The notes: a model not told the origin generated them from the sequence alone. Positions 1-6,677 are shown, counted from the first letter of the stretch. The stretch is DNA of 10,829 nt from Alphaproteobacteria bacterium (GCA_029263555.1 JAJUFW010000045.1:1-10829), one strand, 5' to 3'. Program-made: numbers and translations.

Positions 1-1416
1 CTTGCCCGGCTCCACCCGGTTGGCGACGGGCCGGCCATCCCGCTCCGGGCTGAAGGAGAAATCCGTCAGCTCGTTGTTGAGGAGAAAGCCCCGGACCATG
101 AGCTGCGAGCCGAAGGCGCCCTCGATCGTCGTGGTCAAGGAGACCACATTCCCCTCCGCATCGACGACCGACACGTGGCTGGTGCCGGGCCGCTCCTGCG
201 AACGGTCCGGCGCCAGGGCGGGACCGTTGTGCCAGGGCGGATTTCCCGCACGGACAGGAACCTCCATCGCGCGGTCGGGCCTGATCTCCTGGACCCGGAT
301 CATGAGATAGGTGTCGTCGAGCAGGCCTTCCGACGGCACCGGCACGAAGTCGGCGTCGGCCATGTAAAGATCCCGGTCGGCATAGGCCAGCTTCGAGGCT
401 TCGGCGAAAAGATGCCAGGCCGTCGGGTCGGCGGGCGAAAGCTGGCCGATCGGGAAATGCTCCAGGATCTGCAGGATCTGGCCTACCGTGAGGCCGCCCG
501 AGCTCGGCGGGCCCATGCCGCAGACATCGAAGCCTCGGTACTGTTCGCAGACCGGCGGCCGTTCCACGACGCGGTAGCCGGCAAGGTCCTCCTCGCTCAG
601 CAGCCCGGGGTTCCGCGGCGCGCCCCGGACCGTGGCGACGATGTCCCGGCCGATCTCTCCGGTATAAAAGGGCGCGCTGCCGTCCCGGGCGATGATCTTC
701 AGCGTCTCGGCGAAATCGGGATTCCTGATCCGCTCGCCCGCTTCGAGCGCCCGGCCGTTCGGGAAGAAGTAGTTGCGGGCCTCATCGAACGTCCTGAGCG
801 CTTCGCCCTCAGCGCCCGACAGCAGCCCGGCAAGGCGCGGCGACACCTCGAAGCCGTTCTCCGCCAGGGAGATCGCGGGGCCGAACAGCCTGTCCCAGGG
901 CAGCTTCCCGTATCGCCGGTGGACCGTCTCCAGAAGCTTCAAGGTTCCGGGCGTGCCGACGGACAGACCGCCGACCACGGCGTCGCGGAAGCTCATCTCT
1001 TCGCCGCTGTCCGTCAGGAAAAGGTCGCCCCGTGCGGCAAGCGGAGCGGTCTCTCGCCCGTCGAAGGTGGTCGTCGAACCGGTGCCGACGTCGTAGTAGA
1101 CGAGGAAGGCGCCGCCGCCGATGCCCGAGCTTTGCGGCTCGACCAGGTTGAGGACGAGCTGGGTTGCGATCATCGCGTCGGCGGCGCTGCCGCCTTCCTT
1201 CAGGATCTCGACGCCCGCCATGACAGCGAGCGGGTTGGCGGCCGCGACCATGAAGTTCCGGGCCTCAACCGCCTCCTTCGGGGTCCAGCCGGTGGCCGGC
1301 TCCGGTTGCAGGTCCTGCCCGCTCTCAATCGTGCCGGGCTCAGTCGTCTCTTGGGCCGTCCAAGCGGCCGACAGCGGGGCGAGCAGCAGTGCGATGATGA
1401 GGATGAGGCGCTTCAT
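1..1416 (-). CDS. ggt: Gamma-glutamyltransferase precursor (3' end cut by window edge)
   Basis: N-terminal nucleophile hydrolase that removes or transfers the gamma-glutamyl group of glutathione and other gamma-glutamyl compounds, normally in the periplasm. 472 codons are present. The ATG at 1416 has AGGAGG four bases upstream. Residues 1-21 form a signal peptide (MKR, a run of Leu/Ile, then small residues). Visible family motifs are SGIGGGAFLVYYD (about 97-109) and FDGRETAP, whose R121 matches the substrate-binding Arg of the large subunit. The self-cleavage motif TSHVSVVDAEGN makes Thr412 the predicted nucleophile. Downstream, NNELTDFS also fits the family. The small subunit is cut after about 60 residues, so roughly 100 C-terminal residues lie off the window. 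It diverges from the AI-2E gene. The family call is secure; the physiological substrate is not known. Confidence 0.95.
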   Translation of the reverse strand, partial: MKRLILIIALLLAPLSAAWTAQETTEPGTIESGQDLQPEPATGWTPKEAVEARNFMVAAANPLAVMAGVEILKEGGSAADAMIATQLVLNLVEPQSSGIGGGAFLVYYDVGTGSTTTFDGRETAPLAARGDLFLTDSGEEMSFRDAVVGGLSVGTPGTLKLLETVHRRYGKLPWDRLFGPAISLAENGFEVSPRLAGLLSGAEGEALRTFDEARNYFFPNGRALEAGERIRNPDFAETLKIIARDGSAPFYTGEIGRDIVATVRGAPRNPGLLSEEDLAGYRVVERPPVCEQYRGFDVCGMGPPSSGGLTVGQILQILEHFPIGQLSPADPTAWHLFAEASKLAYADRDLYMADADFVPVPSEGLLDDTYLMIRVQEIRPDRAMEVPVRAGNPPWHNGPALAPDRSQERPGTSHVSVVDAEGNVVSLTTTIEGAFGSQLMVRGFLLNNELTDFSFSPERDGRPVANRVEPGK

Positions 1417-1452
1417 TTTCCTCCTGCCGGCGTGCGGTCCTTTGTAGATCGA

Positions 1453-1477
1453 GAACAAATCGGTGGTCCGATTGTTC
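1453..1477. repeat. Inverted repeat in the ggt / AI-2E divergent gap
   Basis: The arms GAACAAATCGG (1453-1463) and CCGATTGTTC (1468-1477) are complementary apart from one bulged A, with a 4-base loop (tggt). The A1452/T1478 pair extends the stem. It is the only strong dyad in the 96-base gap between the two divergent genes. It could be an operator serving both promoters or a hairpin in the 5' leader of the AI-2E gene. No clear -10/-35 pair was recognised on either strand. Confidence 0.45.
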
Positions 1478-1512
1478 TTCTGTGGCCGGATCCTCGGCAG
1501 CAAACCCGGATT

Positions 1513-2646
1513 ATGCCGATGCCGCAAGGTCGGGAGCACGGTCGGCTTGCCGGGGGCGCGGATACCCCTCCGGAGCCCAAGCCCATCTCGTCGTTCAACC
1601 GGGACAATCTCCTGGCGGTCTCGGCGACGGGCGTTTTCATCATCCTGCTGTTCGCAGCATTCTATCTGGCGCGGTCGGTTTTCATTCCGATCGCCGTCGC
1701 CTTCCTCCTCAACCTGCTGCTCAGCCCCTTCGTCCTGCGGCTCGAGCGGCTGCACATCCCGCCTCCCGTCGGCGCGGCGATCGTTCTTCTGACCGCGCTC
1801 GCCATATTCGGCGGAGCCGTCTGGTCCCTTTCCGGTCCTGCGGCGGACTGGATTGCCCGGGCACCGCAGACGCTGGACGACGCCCGGGACAAGCTGCGCG
1901 CGGTTCGCGAAGCGGTCCGGGGTATGGAGGAGGCGACCCGGGAGATCGAGAACGCCGCCGACCAGTCGGGCGCGGTCGAACCGATGCCGGTCGTCGTCCA
2001 GGGGCCCAGCATCACCTCCGTCTTCGTCAGCGGCACGGCGCGGGCGCTGGCCTCCGTCGCGGTGACGCTTATCCTGCTTTACTTCATGCTCTCGTCGGGG
2101 GACCTGTTCCTGCGCAAGCTGGTGAAGGTGCTGCCGCGGCTGCAGGACAAGAAGCGCGCGGTCGAGATCGTGCATCAGGCAGAGCGCGACATCTCGATGT
2201 ATCTGGTGACGATCACGGCCGTGAACATCGCGCTCGGGCTCGCAACCGGTCTCGTACTGCTGTGGTTCGGACTGCCCAATCCGTTCCTCTGGGGGGCGAT
2301 GGCGACAGTCCTGAACTTCATCCCCTATCTGGGCTCGATGACGGCGCTGGCCATCATCGCCCTAATCTCGGTGCTGACCTTCCCGACCGTCGGCCAGGCA
2401 TTGCTGCCGCCGCTCGTCTTCTTCGGCCTGAGCTCGCTCGAGGGACAGTTCCTCACGCCCATGCTGCTGGGACGCCGCCTGACGCTCAACCCGGTCGTGA
2501 TCTTCATCGCCCTTCTGGTCTGGGGCTGGCTCTGGGGCATTGCCGGCGTCCTGATCGCGGTCCCGCTTCTCGCTGCGGTCAAGATCTTCTGCGACCATCT
2601 GGAGCCGCTGACGCCGGTCGGCGAATTCCTCGGCCGGCGCGAATGA
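1513..2646 (+). CDS. AI-2E family transporter (PerM/TqsA-like membrane protein)
   Basis: A 377-residue polytopic inner-membrane protein of the AI-2E transporter family (Pfam PF01594). Members have been linked to autoinducer-2 export and to Na+/H+ exchange, so the substrate cannot be called. The topology is typical. Hydrophobic segments lie near 33-53, 55-74 and 85-105, followed by a charged, helical, probably extracytoplasmic stretch (106-175) and a segment at 178-194. A C-terminal hydrophobic block carries the family signatures NFIPYLG and GRRLTLNPVVIF followed by GIAGVLIAVP. The reading frame stays open far upstream (from 175), but that part is antisense to ggt. Met at 1513 is the first ATG outside ggt; an in-frame ATG at 1519 is an alternative. 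No good Shine-Dalgarno sequence precedes either. The 3' end converges on the phosphodiesterase gene with 16 bases between them. Confidence 0.88.
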   Translation: MPMPQGREHGRLAGGADTPPEPKPISSFNRDNLLAVSATGVFIILLFAAFYLARSVFIPIAVAFLLNLLLSPFVLRLERLHIPPPVGAAIVLLTALAIFGGAVWSLSGPAADWIARAPQTLDDARDKLRAVREAVRGMEEATREIENAADQSGAVEPMPVVVQGPSITSVFVSGTARALASVAVTLILLYFMLSSGDLFLRKLVKVLPRLQDKKRAVEIVHQAERDISMYLVTITAVNIALGLATGLVLLWFGLPNPFLWGAMATVLNFIPYLGSMTALAIIALISVLTFPTVGQALLPPLVFFGLSSLEGQFLTPMLLGRRLTLNPVVIFIALLVWGWLWGIAGVLIAVPLLAAVKIFCDHLEPLTPVGEFLGRRE

Positions 2647-2653
2647 GCGTCTT

Positions 2654-2678
2654 CGGGCGCGATCAGCAGCCGCGCCCG
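2654..2678. terminator. Hairpin between convergent genes
   Basis: The perfect 8-base arms CGGGCGCG (2654-2661) and CGCGCCCG (2671-2678) enclose a 9-base loop. The hairpin starts 8 bases after the AI-2E stop and overlaps the last codons of the phosphodiesterase gene on the other strand. Its position suits a bidirectional terminator. No T-tract follows on either strand, so intrinsic termination is an inference. Confidence 0.45.
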
Positions 2679-3439
2679 GCCCAACTTCGCCGATCCTCCA
2701 GCACCTTTTTCAGCACGGCGGGCCGGTCGGTCATCAGACCGTCCACGCCCAGGTCCAGAAGGCGGTGCATCTCCGCCGGATCGTTAATCGTCCAGACATG
2801 GACCTGAAGTCCTAGCCGGTGGGCGGTCCCGACGAAGCTGCGGTCGACGACGCGCACGCCCCGCCAGTGGGTCGAAACCTGGACGGCGGCCTCGGGGAAC
2901 TCCGTGCGGACCGGAATCCCCCAGCTGCGGAAACGCAGCCGCGCCACGGCGTTCGGTCCCATCGATGTGCACAGCGCCGGGCCCAGCGCGGCGCGGATAC
3001 GGGCGGTCCTGGCGTCGGAGAAGCTGCCGACGCAAACCCGGTCGACGGTCCCGGTCCTGGCCAGAAGGTCGGGGAGCAGGGCCGCCGCCCGATCGCTCTT
3101 CGGGTCGATGTTGATCCGGACGTCGGGCCAGGCCGTCAGCAGGTCCTCGAGCCTCGGTATCGCATGGCCCCCGGCTAGCCGGACGGACGCGATCTCGGAC
3201 CAGGGCAGATCGGAGATCCGGCCCGGACGGTCGGAGAGCCGGTCGAGCGTATCGTCATGGAACGCCACAAGGACGCCGTCCGCGGTCGCCCGGGCATCGG
3301 TCTCGAGATAGCGGTAGCCTAGGCCGACCGCGTGCTCGAACGCCGCCATGGTGTTCTCCGGAGCGGCCTCGGTGCCGCCCCGGTGGGCGAAGGCCAACGG
3401 CCCGGGGTGGTCCAGATAGGGGAAGCGGCGGAATTGCAT
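2663..3439 (-). CDS. Glycerophosphodiester phosphodiesterase
   Basis: A 258-residue TIM-barrel enzyme of the GDPD family (PF03009). It hydrolyses glycerophosphodiesters from phospholipid turnover to glycerol-3-phosphate and an alcohol. Visible catalytic motifs are HRGG (H19, R20), PENT (E28, N29), the metal-binding pair ETD (E46, D48) and HDD (H61, D62). INIDPKSD takes the place of the usual E-x-K strand, with Asp for Glu, a variant I believe also occurs in other GDPD subfamilies. The C-terminal VHVWTINDP and GVDGLMTDRP are also typical. There is no signal peptide, so it should be cytoplasmic and UgpQ-like rather than periplasmic GlpQ-like. It lies 17 bases after the TerC-type gene on the same strand and is probably cotranscribed with it. 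No strong Shine-Dalgarno sequence is visible. Confidence 0.93.
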   Translation of the reverse strand: MQFRRFPYLDHPGPLAFAHRGGTEAAPENTMAAFEHAVGLGYRYLETDARATADGVLVAFHDDTLDRLSDRPGRISDLPWSEIASVRLAGGHAIPRLEDLLTAWPDVRINIDPKSDRAAALLPDLLARTGTVDRVCVGSFSDARTARIRAALGPALCTSMGPNAVARLRFRSWGIPVRTEFPEAAVQVSTHWRGVRVVDRSFVGTAHRLGLQVHVWTINDPAEMHRLLDLGVDGLMTDRPAVLKKVLEDRRSWAGRGC

Positions 3440-3456
3440 GCCGACGACGGAGGGCT

Positions 3457-4086
3457 TCAGAGAAACTCCAGGACTTCATAGCTGCCGTCCCAGATCATCC
3501 GCAAGGCCACGTAGACGATCACCAGCAGGCCGACATAGGCGATCCAGCGATAGCGGTTCAGCAGCCGGGCGACCAGGGTGGCGGCAAAGCCCATGAGCGC
3601 GACCGAAAGCGAAAGGCCGATAACCAGGACCCAGATATGTTCACGCGCGGCCCCCGCCACCGCGAGCACGTTGTCGAGCGACATCGACACGTCGGCCAGC
3701 ACGATCTGGACGACCGCTTCCTTGAAGGTCTTCGGCCTGGCCTTCGCGCCTTCCGAACCGTCGCCCGCGGGAGACGTTGCGGCTGCGTGCTCCGCCCTCT
3801 GTTCGCGCAGCTCGCGCCACAGCTTCCACGACACCCACAGCAGAAGCAGCCCGCCGGCCAGCAGCAGTCCGACGATTTCCAGAAGCCGGGTCGCGAAGAT
3901 CGCGAAGAGGATTCTCAGCGTGGTCGCGGCCAGGATGCCGATGATGATGGCATTCCGCCGGCGGTGCCCCGGCAGGCCGGCCGCGGCCGTGCCGACGACG
4001 ACGGCATTGTCTCCGGCAAGCGCCACGTCGATGGCGATCACGGATAGCAGGGAGGTGAGCTCGCTCACCGTCAGCCAGTCGAACAT
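3457..4086 (-). CDS. TerC family membrane protein, YjbE type
   Basis: A 209-residue integral membrane protein of the TerC family (PF03741). It has the internal two-fold repeat of that family: DVALAGDN (D20-N27) in the first half and DVSMSLDN (D132-N139) in the second. These acidic DxxxxxDN motifs lie in membrane helices and are proposed to bind metal. A charged, Ala-rich cytoplasmic loop (about 88-122) separates the halves. The sequence fits the YjbE/YkoY subgroup, whose studied members export Mn2+ or metallate exported proteins; that role is inferred here. The ATG at 4086 gives a normal family N-terminus but has no Shine-Dalgarno sequence (C-rich leader). The 105-base upstream gap shows no recognisable yybP-ykoY Mn riboswitch core. 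It is followed closely by the phosphodiesterase gene. Confidence 0.9.
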   Translation of the reverse strand: MFDWLTVSELTSLLSVIAIDVALAGDNAVVVGTAAAGLPGHRRRNAIIIGILAATTLRILFAIFATRLLEIVGLLLAGGLLLLWVSWKLWRELREQRAEHAAATSPAGDGSEGAKARPKTFKEAVVQIVLADVSMSLDNVLAVAGAAREHIWVLVIGLSLSVALMGFAATLVARLLNRYRWIAYVGLLVIVYVALRMIWDGSYEVLEFL

Positions 4087-4149
4087 GGGAGGGGTGCGTC
4101 CGCAGGAAATGGGAAGGGGCTGTTCAACACTTAGGCGCGGCGGACTTGT

Positions 4150-4190
4150 GCGGGAAGGCCCGCCGGATGTTCGGGCCGGAACGCTCCCGC
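4150..4190. terminator. Nested hairpin just after the regulator stop codon
   Basis: The outer arms GCGGGA (4150-4155) and TCCCGC (4185-4190) and the inner arms GGCCCG (4157-4162) and CGGGCC (4172-4177) form a two-part stem with an asymmetric internal loop. It begins one base after the regulator's stop codon (4192-4194), where a terminator would sit, upstream of the same-strand TerC-type gene. No U-tract follows. It may act as an RNA 3'-end stabiliser instead. Confidence 0.4.
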
Positions 4191-4191
4191 C

Positions 4192-4773
4192 TCAGAAGCT
4201 CGGCGGCGTGCAGGCGGAAACCATTTCCGCCTCCGTGTCCCCGACATTGCGGAACCGGTGGGGATGGCGGCTGCTGAAGTAATAGGCGTCGCCGGGGCCG
4301 AGAACCCGGCGCTGGTCGCCGACCGTGACCTCGATCCGGCCTCGGATGACGATGCCGCCCTCTTCGCCCTCGTGCCGCAGAGGGGTCTTTCCGGTGTCGG
4401 CGCCCGGCGCGTAGCGTTCGTGGAGGATCTGGAGGGCCCGTCCGGTCAGGTCACGCCCGACCTGGCGGTAGGAGACGGCGCCGTCGACGATTTCGACCAG
4501 CTCGGCCGCCGTGAAGAACACCTTTTCCCGCTCAGCGTTCTCTTCGGCGAAGAAGTCGGCGAGGCTGACCGGGATGCCGTCCAGCACCTTCTTCAAGGAC
4601 CCGACGGACGGGCTCGCGCGGTTCTGCTCGATGAGTGAGATCGTCGCGTTCGACACCCCGGCGCGTTTGGCGAGTTCGCGTTGCGATAGCCCGTGTATTT
4701 CCCTCAAGCGTCTGAGCCTGGAGCCGATGTCGAGCGCATCGGGGCCGTTCGGGGCGGGACGGGTCTCGGTCAT
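4192..4773 (-). CDS. puuR: XRE-cupin transcriptional regulator, PuuR-like
   Basis: A 193-residue DNA-binding regulator. An N-terminal Xre/Cro helix-turn-helix spans about 16-72 (IGSRLRRLREIHGLSQRELA, then GVSNATISLIEQNRASPSVGSL). A C-terminal cupin_2 domain spans about 115-188, with RHEGEEGGIVIRG and the later HPHRF motif. This is the PuuR architecture (E. coli PuuR is 185 residues), a repressor of putrescine utilisation relieved by putrescine. The frame is open to an ATG at 4851, but I chose 4773. It starts MTETRPAPNG, fits the family length, has GGAGG 12 bases upstream, and leaves both predicted operators in non-coding DNA. It is divergent from an aminotransferase and sits beside puuA/puuB-like genes, which supports control of amine catabolism. 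It could equally respond to an omega-amino acid. Confidence 0.85.
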   Translation of the reverse strand: MTETRPAPNGPDALDIGSRLRRLREIHGLSQRELAKRAGVSNATISLIEQNRASPSVGSLKKVLDGIPVSLADFFAEENAEREKVFFTAAELVEIVDGAVSYRQVGRDLTGRALQILHERYAPGADTGKTPLRHEGEEGGIVIRGRIEVTVGDQRRVLGPGDAYYFSSRHPHRFRNVGDTEAEMVSACTPPSF

Positions 4774-4828
4774 GCTGGTATTGAACCTCCGGCAGGGGCG
4801 GGATCGCCCTTGGCGTCTCCGTCGATTG

Positions 4829-4850
4829 TGTTCGATATTCTGAACATGCA
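4829..4850. promoter_or_regulatory. Putative regulator operator, copy 1
   Basis: A 22-base element, TGTTCGATATTCTGAACA plus TGCA. It matches the element at 4904-4925 at 18 of 22 positions, offset exactly 75 bases. It contains the dyad TGTTC-N8-GAACA. Its ATAT..TGAACA core resembles the E. coli PuuR recognition sequence as I remember it (AAAATATAATGAACA). It overlaps the -10 box I predict for the regulator gene, which suggests autorepression. Confidence 0.6.
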
Positions 4851-4865
4851 AGGCGCGCTATGCAA
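4837..4865 (-). promoter_or_regulatory. Predicted promoter of the XRE-cupin regulator
   Basis: On the minus strand, TTGCAT (plus-strand 4860-4865) is followed by a 17-base spacer and CAGAAT (plus-strand 4837-4842). That gives 3/6 and 4/6 matches to sigma-70 boxes. The -10 falls inside operator copy 1. A second TTGCAT lies at plus 4846-4851, so a 7-base direct repeat ATGCAAG occurs at 4846-4852 and 4860-4866. Confidence 0.35.
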
Positions 4866-4902
4866 GAAATGTACGTAAAAGATGGCCGTGCCGTAGGGAC
4901 GC

Positions 4903-4931
4903 TTGTCCGATTTTCCGAACACGCATAAGGT
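4903..4931 (+). promoter_or_regulatory. Predicted promoter of the aminotransferase
   Basis: TTGTCC (4903-4908), a 17-base spacer and TAAGGT (4926-4931) give 4/6 matches to each sigma-70 box, about 40 bases before the aminotransferase ATG. Operator copy 2 occupies the -35 and the spacer almost exactly, a typical repressor position. Confidence 0.4.
4904..4925. promoter_or_regulatory. Putative regulator operator, copy 2
   Basis: TGTCCGATTTTCCGAACA plus CGCA. It differs from copy 1 only at 4907, 4912, 4916 and 4922. It is centred between the predicted -35 and -10 of the aminotransferase gene. The 75-base offset is close to seven helical turns, so two bound regulator molecules would lie on nearly the same DNA face and could cooperate. 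Confidence 0.6.
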
Positions 4932-4970
4932 GGTTTCGTTCGCCAACCCGAGCATCGAAGAGGTATCCCG

Positions 4971-6317
4971 ATGGACGACGCGATCGTACCGGCTCAGACG
5001 ACCGAGCCCGTGCCGAACAACCTTGAACCCTTCTGGATGCCGTTCACCGCGAATCGGCAGTTCAAGAAGAACCCGCGTCTCCTGATCGGTGCGAAGGGCA
5101 TGTACTACACCTCGCACGACGGGCGGCAGATCCTGGACGGCGCGGCCGGCCTGTGGTGCGTGAACGCCGGTCACAACCGGCCGAAGATCGTCCAGGCGAT
5201 CCAGGAGCAGGCGGCGAAGATGGACTACTCGCCCGGCTTCCAGATGGGCCATCCGCGGGCCTTCGACCTGGCGGCCAGGCTGGCATCCCTCATGCCCGGC
5301 GATCTCGACCACGTGTTCTTCACGAACAGCGGCTCGGAATCGGTCGACACCGCGCTCAAGATCGCGCTTGCCTATCACCGGGTCCGGGGCGAGGGCTCGC
5401 GCACGCGCCTCATCGGGCGCGAAAAGGGCTATCACGGCGTTGGCTTCGGCGGCATCTCGGTCGGCGGCATCGTCAACAACCGCAAGCATTTCGGGACGCT
5501 GCTCGCCGGCGTCGACCATCTTCCGCACACCCACAATCTGGAGCGGAACGCCTTCACGCGCGGCCTGCCGGAGTGGGGTGCGCATCTGGCCGACGATCTG
5601 GAGCGTATCGTCCAGCTTCACGACGCGTCGACGATCGCCGCCGTGATCGTCGAACCGTTCCAGGGTTCCGCCGGCGTCATCCTGCCGCCCAAGGGCTATC
5701 TGGAGCGCCTGCGCGCGATCTGCGACAAGTATGGCATCCTCCTCATCTTCGACGAGGTGATCACCGGCTTCGGACGCCTCGGCAAGCCATTCGCGGTGGA
5801 CTATTTCGGGGTGCAGCCCGACCTGGTCACGACCGCGAAGGGGCTGACCAACGGTGCCGTGCCGATGGGCGCGGTCTTTGCCCGCAAGGGCATCTACGAG
5901 GCATTCATGCAGGGGCCGGAGGAGGCGATCGAGCTGTTCCACGGCTACACCTACTCGGCCCATCCGCTGGCCTGCGCCGCGGCGCACGCCACGCTCGACA
6001 CCTATACCGAGGAAGGGCTGCTCGAACGCGCCTCGGGCGAGATCGGCCGCTACTTCGAGGACGCGATCCACAGCCTGAAGGGCGAGCCCAACGTCATCGA
6101 CTTGCGCAATCTCGGCCTCGTCGGGGCGGTCGAGCTCGAGCCCATCCCGGGCAAGCCGAGCAAGAGGGCTTTCGAGGTGTTCCTAAAGTGCTACGAGAAG
6201 GGGCTCCTGGTCCGCACGACCGGCGACATCGTCGCAATCAGCCCGCCGCTCATCATCGAGAAGGGCGAGATCGACCGGCTCGTCGAGACGATTCGCGAGG
6301 TTCTGCGGACCGTCTGA
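4971..6317 (+). CDS. Class III omega-amino acid (beta-alanine/putrescine):pyruvate aminotransferase
   Basis: A 448-residue PLP-dependent fold-type I enzyme. By overall sequence character it is closest to beta-alanine (omega-amino acid)--pyruvate aminotransferase. It has FWMPFTANRQF (about 21-31), LWCVNAGH, the PLP phosphate-binding SGSES (120-124), YHG (154-156), the cofactor-stacking DEVITGFGR (D261) and the Schiff-base lysine K290 in TTAKGLTNG. HGYTYSAHPLACAA is also typical. The length is normal and no key residue is missing. The start at 4971 is supported by GAAGAGG seven bases upstream. Plausible substrates are beta-alanine, GABA or putrescine, with pyruvate as acceptor. The puu-like surroundings favour a diamine or GABA. 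It diverges from the PuuR-like regulator and is probably repressed by it. Confidence 0.93.
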   Translation: MDDAIVPAQTTEPVPNNLEPFWMPFTANRQFKKNPRLLIGAKGMYYTSHDGRQILDGAAGLWCVNAGHNRPKIVQAIQEQAAKMDYSPGFQMGHPRAFDLAARLASLMPGDLDHVFFTNSGSESVDTALKIALAYHRVRGEGSRTRLIGREKGYHGVGFGGISVGGIVNNRKHFGTLLAGVDHLPHTHNLERNAFTRGLPEWGAHLADDLERIVQLHDASTIAAVIVEPFQGSAGVILPPKGYLERLRAICDKYGILLIFDEVITGFGRLGKPFAVDYFGVQPDLVTTAKGLTNGAVPMGAVFARKGIYEAFMQGPEEAIELFHGYTYSAHPLACAAAHATLDTYTEEGLLERASGEIGRYFEDAIHSLKGEPNVIDLRNLGLVGAVELEPIPGKPSKRAFEVFLKCYEKGLLVRTTGDIVAISPPLIIEKGEIDRLVETIREVLRTV

Positions 6318-6324
6318 TCCGGCC

Positions 6325-6363
6325 GCCTCCGGCCCGCGGCACTGCCCGCCGGGGGCCGGAGGC
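6325..6363 (+). terminator. Strong hairpin after the aminotransferase
   Basis: The perfect 11-base arms GCCTCCGGCCC (6325-6335) and GGGCCGGAGGC (6353-6363) are extended inside by CGGC (6337-6340) pairing with GCCG (6348-6351). This gives about 15 pairs with one mismatch and a 7-base loop. It begins 8 bases after the aminotransferase stop. No T-tract follows directly, so it is either a terminator of the GC-rich kind or an RNA-stabilising structure. Confidence 0.6.
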
Positions 6364-6384
6364 ACCCGCCGATGCTGCGGGTGC
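6362..6384 (+). terminator. Second hairpin, overlapping the first
   Basis: The perfect 8-base arms GCACCCGC (6362-6369) and GCGGGTGC (6377-6384) enclose a 7-base loop. Its 5' arm shares two bases (6362-6363) with the preceding hairpin, so both cannot be fully formed at once. A mildly T-rich stretch (GATTGTT) follows shortly after. It is probably part of a composite terminator. Confidence 0.45.
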
Positions 6385-6429
6385 GACGATTGTTCCCGGT
6401 CGGATTTCCCGGAGGCGGAATTAATCTTC

Positions 6430-6458
6430 TTGGCAAAGCCCCGCGCAGGTTCTTACAT
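6430..6458 (+). promoter_or_regulatory. Possible promoter of the zinc-ribbon protein gene
   Basis: TTGGCA (6430-6435, 5/6 to the -35 consensus), a 17-base spacer and TTACAT (6453-6458, 3/6). It lies after the two hairpins and 23 bases before the small gene's ATG. It would give that gene its own promoter, separate from the aminotransferase. Confidence 0.3.
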
Positions 6459-6481
6459 GGTAGGATCTGAGGAGGGCCTCC

Positions 6482-6667
6482 ATGCGCATAGAAGCCAAGC
6501 TATCGCACAGCATCATCATCCGTTGCGATTGCGAACGGACTTTCAATATTCGCAGGCTGGGTCCCAGCGTCGAGTGCCCTCATTGCGGGACGACGGCGTT
6601 GAGCCCGGACCTAGTCATGGAATGGCACCTGTCCCGCGGCAAGAAGGTGAAGACCGACGCCGCGTGA
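6482..6667 (+). CDS. Small four-cysteine zinc-ribbon-like protein
   Basis: A 61-residue hypothetical protein. Residues C15 and C17 (CDC) and C32 and C35 (CPHCG) form a CxC-x14-CxxC pattern that fits a small zinc ribbon. The rest is polar with a basic tail (RGKKVKTDAA), and there is no signal peptide or membrane segment. The start has a strong AGGAGG six bases upstream. That site lies in GGAGGGCCTCC, whose GGAG and CTCC ends could pair and partly mask it. It follows the aminotransferase by 164 bases and two hairpins, and converges on the puuB-like gene. No named family is recognised. A nucleic-acid-binding or protein-interaction role is possible but unsupported. Start signal and cysteine pattern make it likely to be real. 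Confidence 0.7.
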   Translation: MRIEAKLSHSIIIRCDCERTFNIRRLGPSVECPHCGTTALSPDLVMEWHLSRGKKVKTDAA

Positions 6668-6677
6668 CGCCCACGCT

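Noticed and set aside
175..1512. Long open frame fused in phase to the AI-2E transporter gene, giving an apparent 823-residue protein
   Set aside because: The first 1,240 bases are antisense to the clearly recognisable ggt gene and encode low-complexity Arg/Gly/Asp-rich sequence; the transporter family starts near 1513.
4087..4191. yybP-ykoY manganese riboswitch upstream of the TerC-type gene
   Set aside because: No match to the conserved core by eye; only a GC-rich hairpin next to the regulator stop codon is seen.
4774..4851. 26-residue N-terminal extension of the XRE-cupin regulator from the ATG at 4851
   Set aside because: Arg-rich and unlike the family; it would place operator copy 1 over the extended start codon, and the Met at 4773 has GGAGG upstream.
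4770..6071. 433-codon minus-strand frame opposite the aminotransferase
   Set aside because: Composition is typical of a GC-rich antisense shadow; the plus strand encodes a complete enzyme with every catalytic motif.
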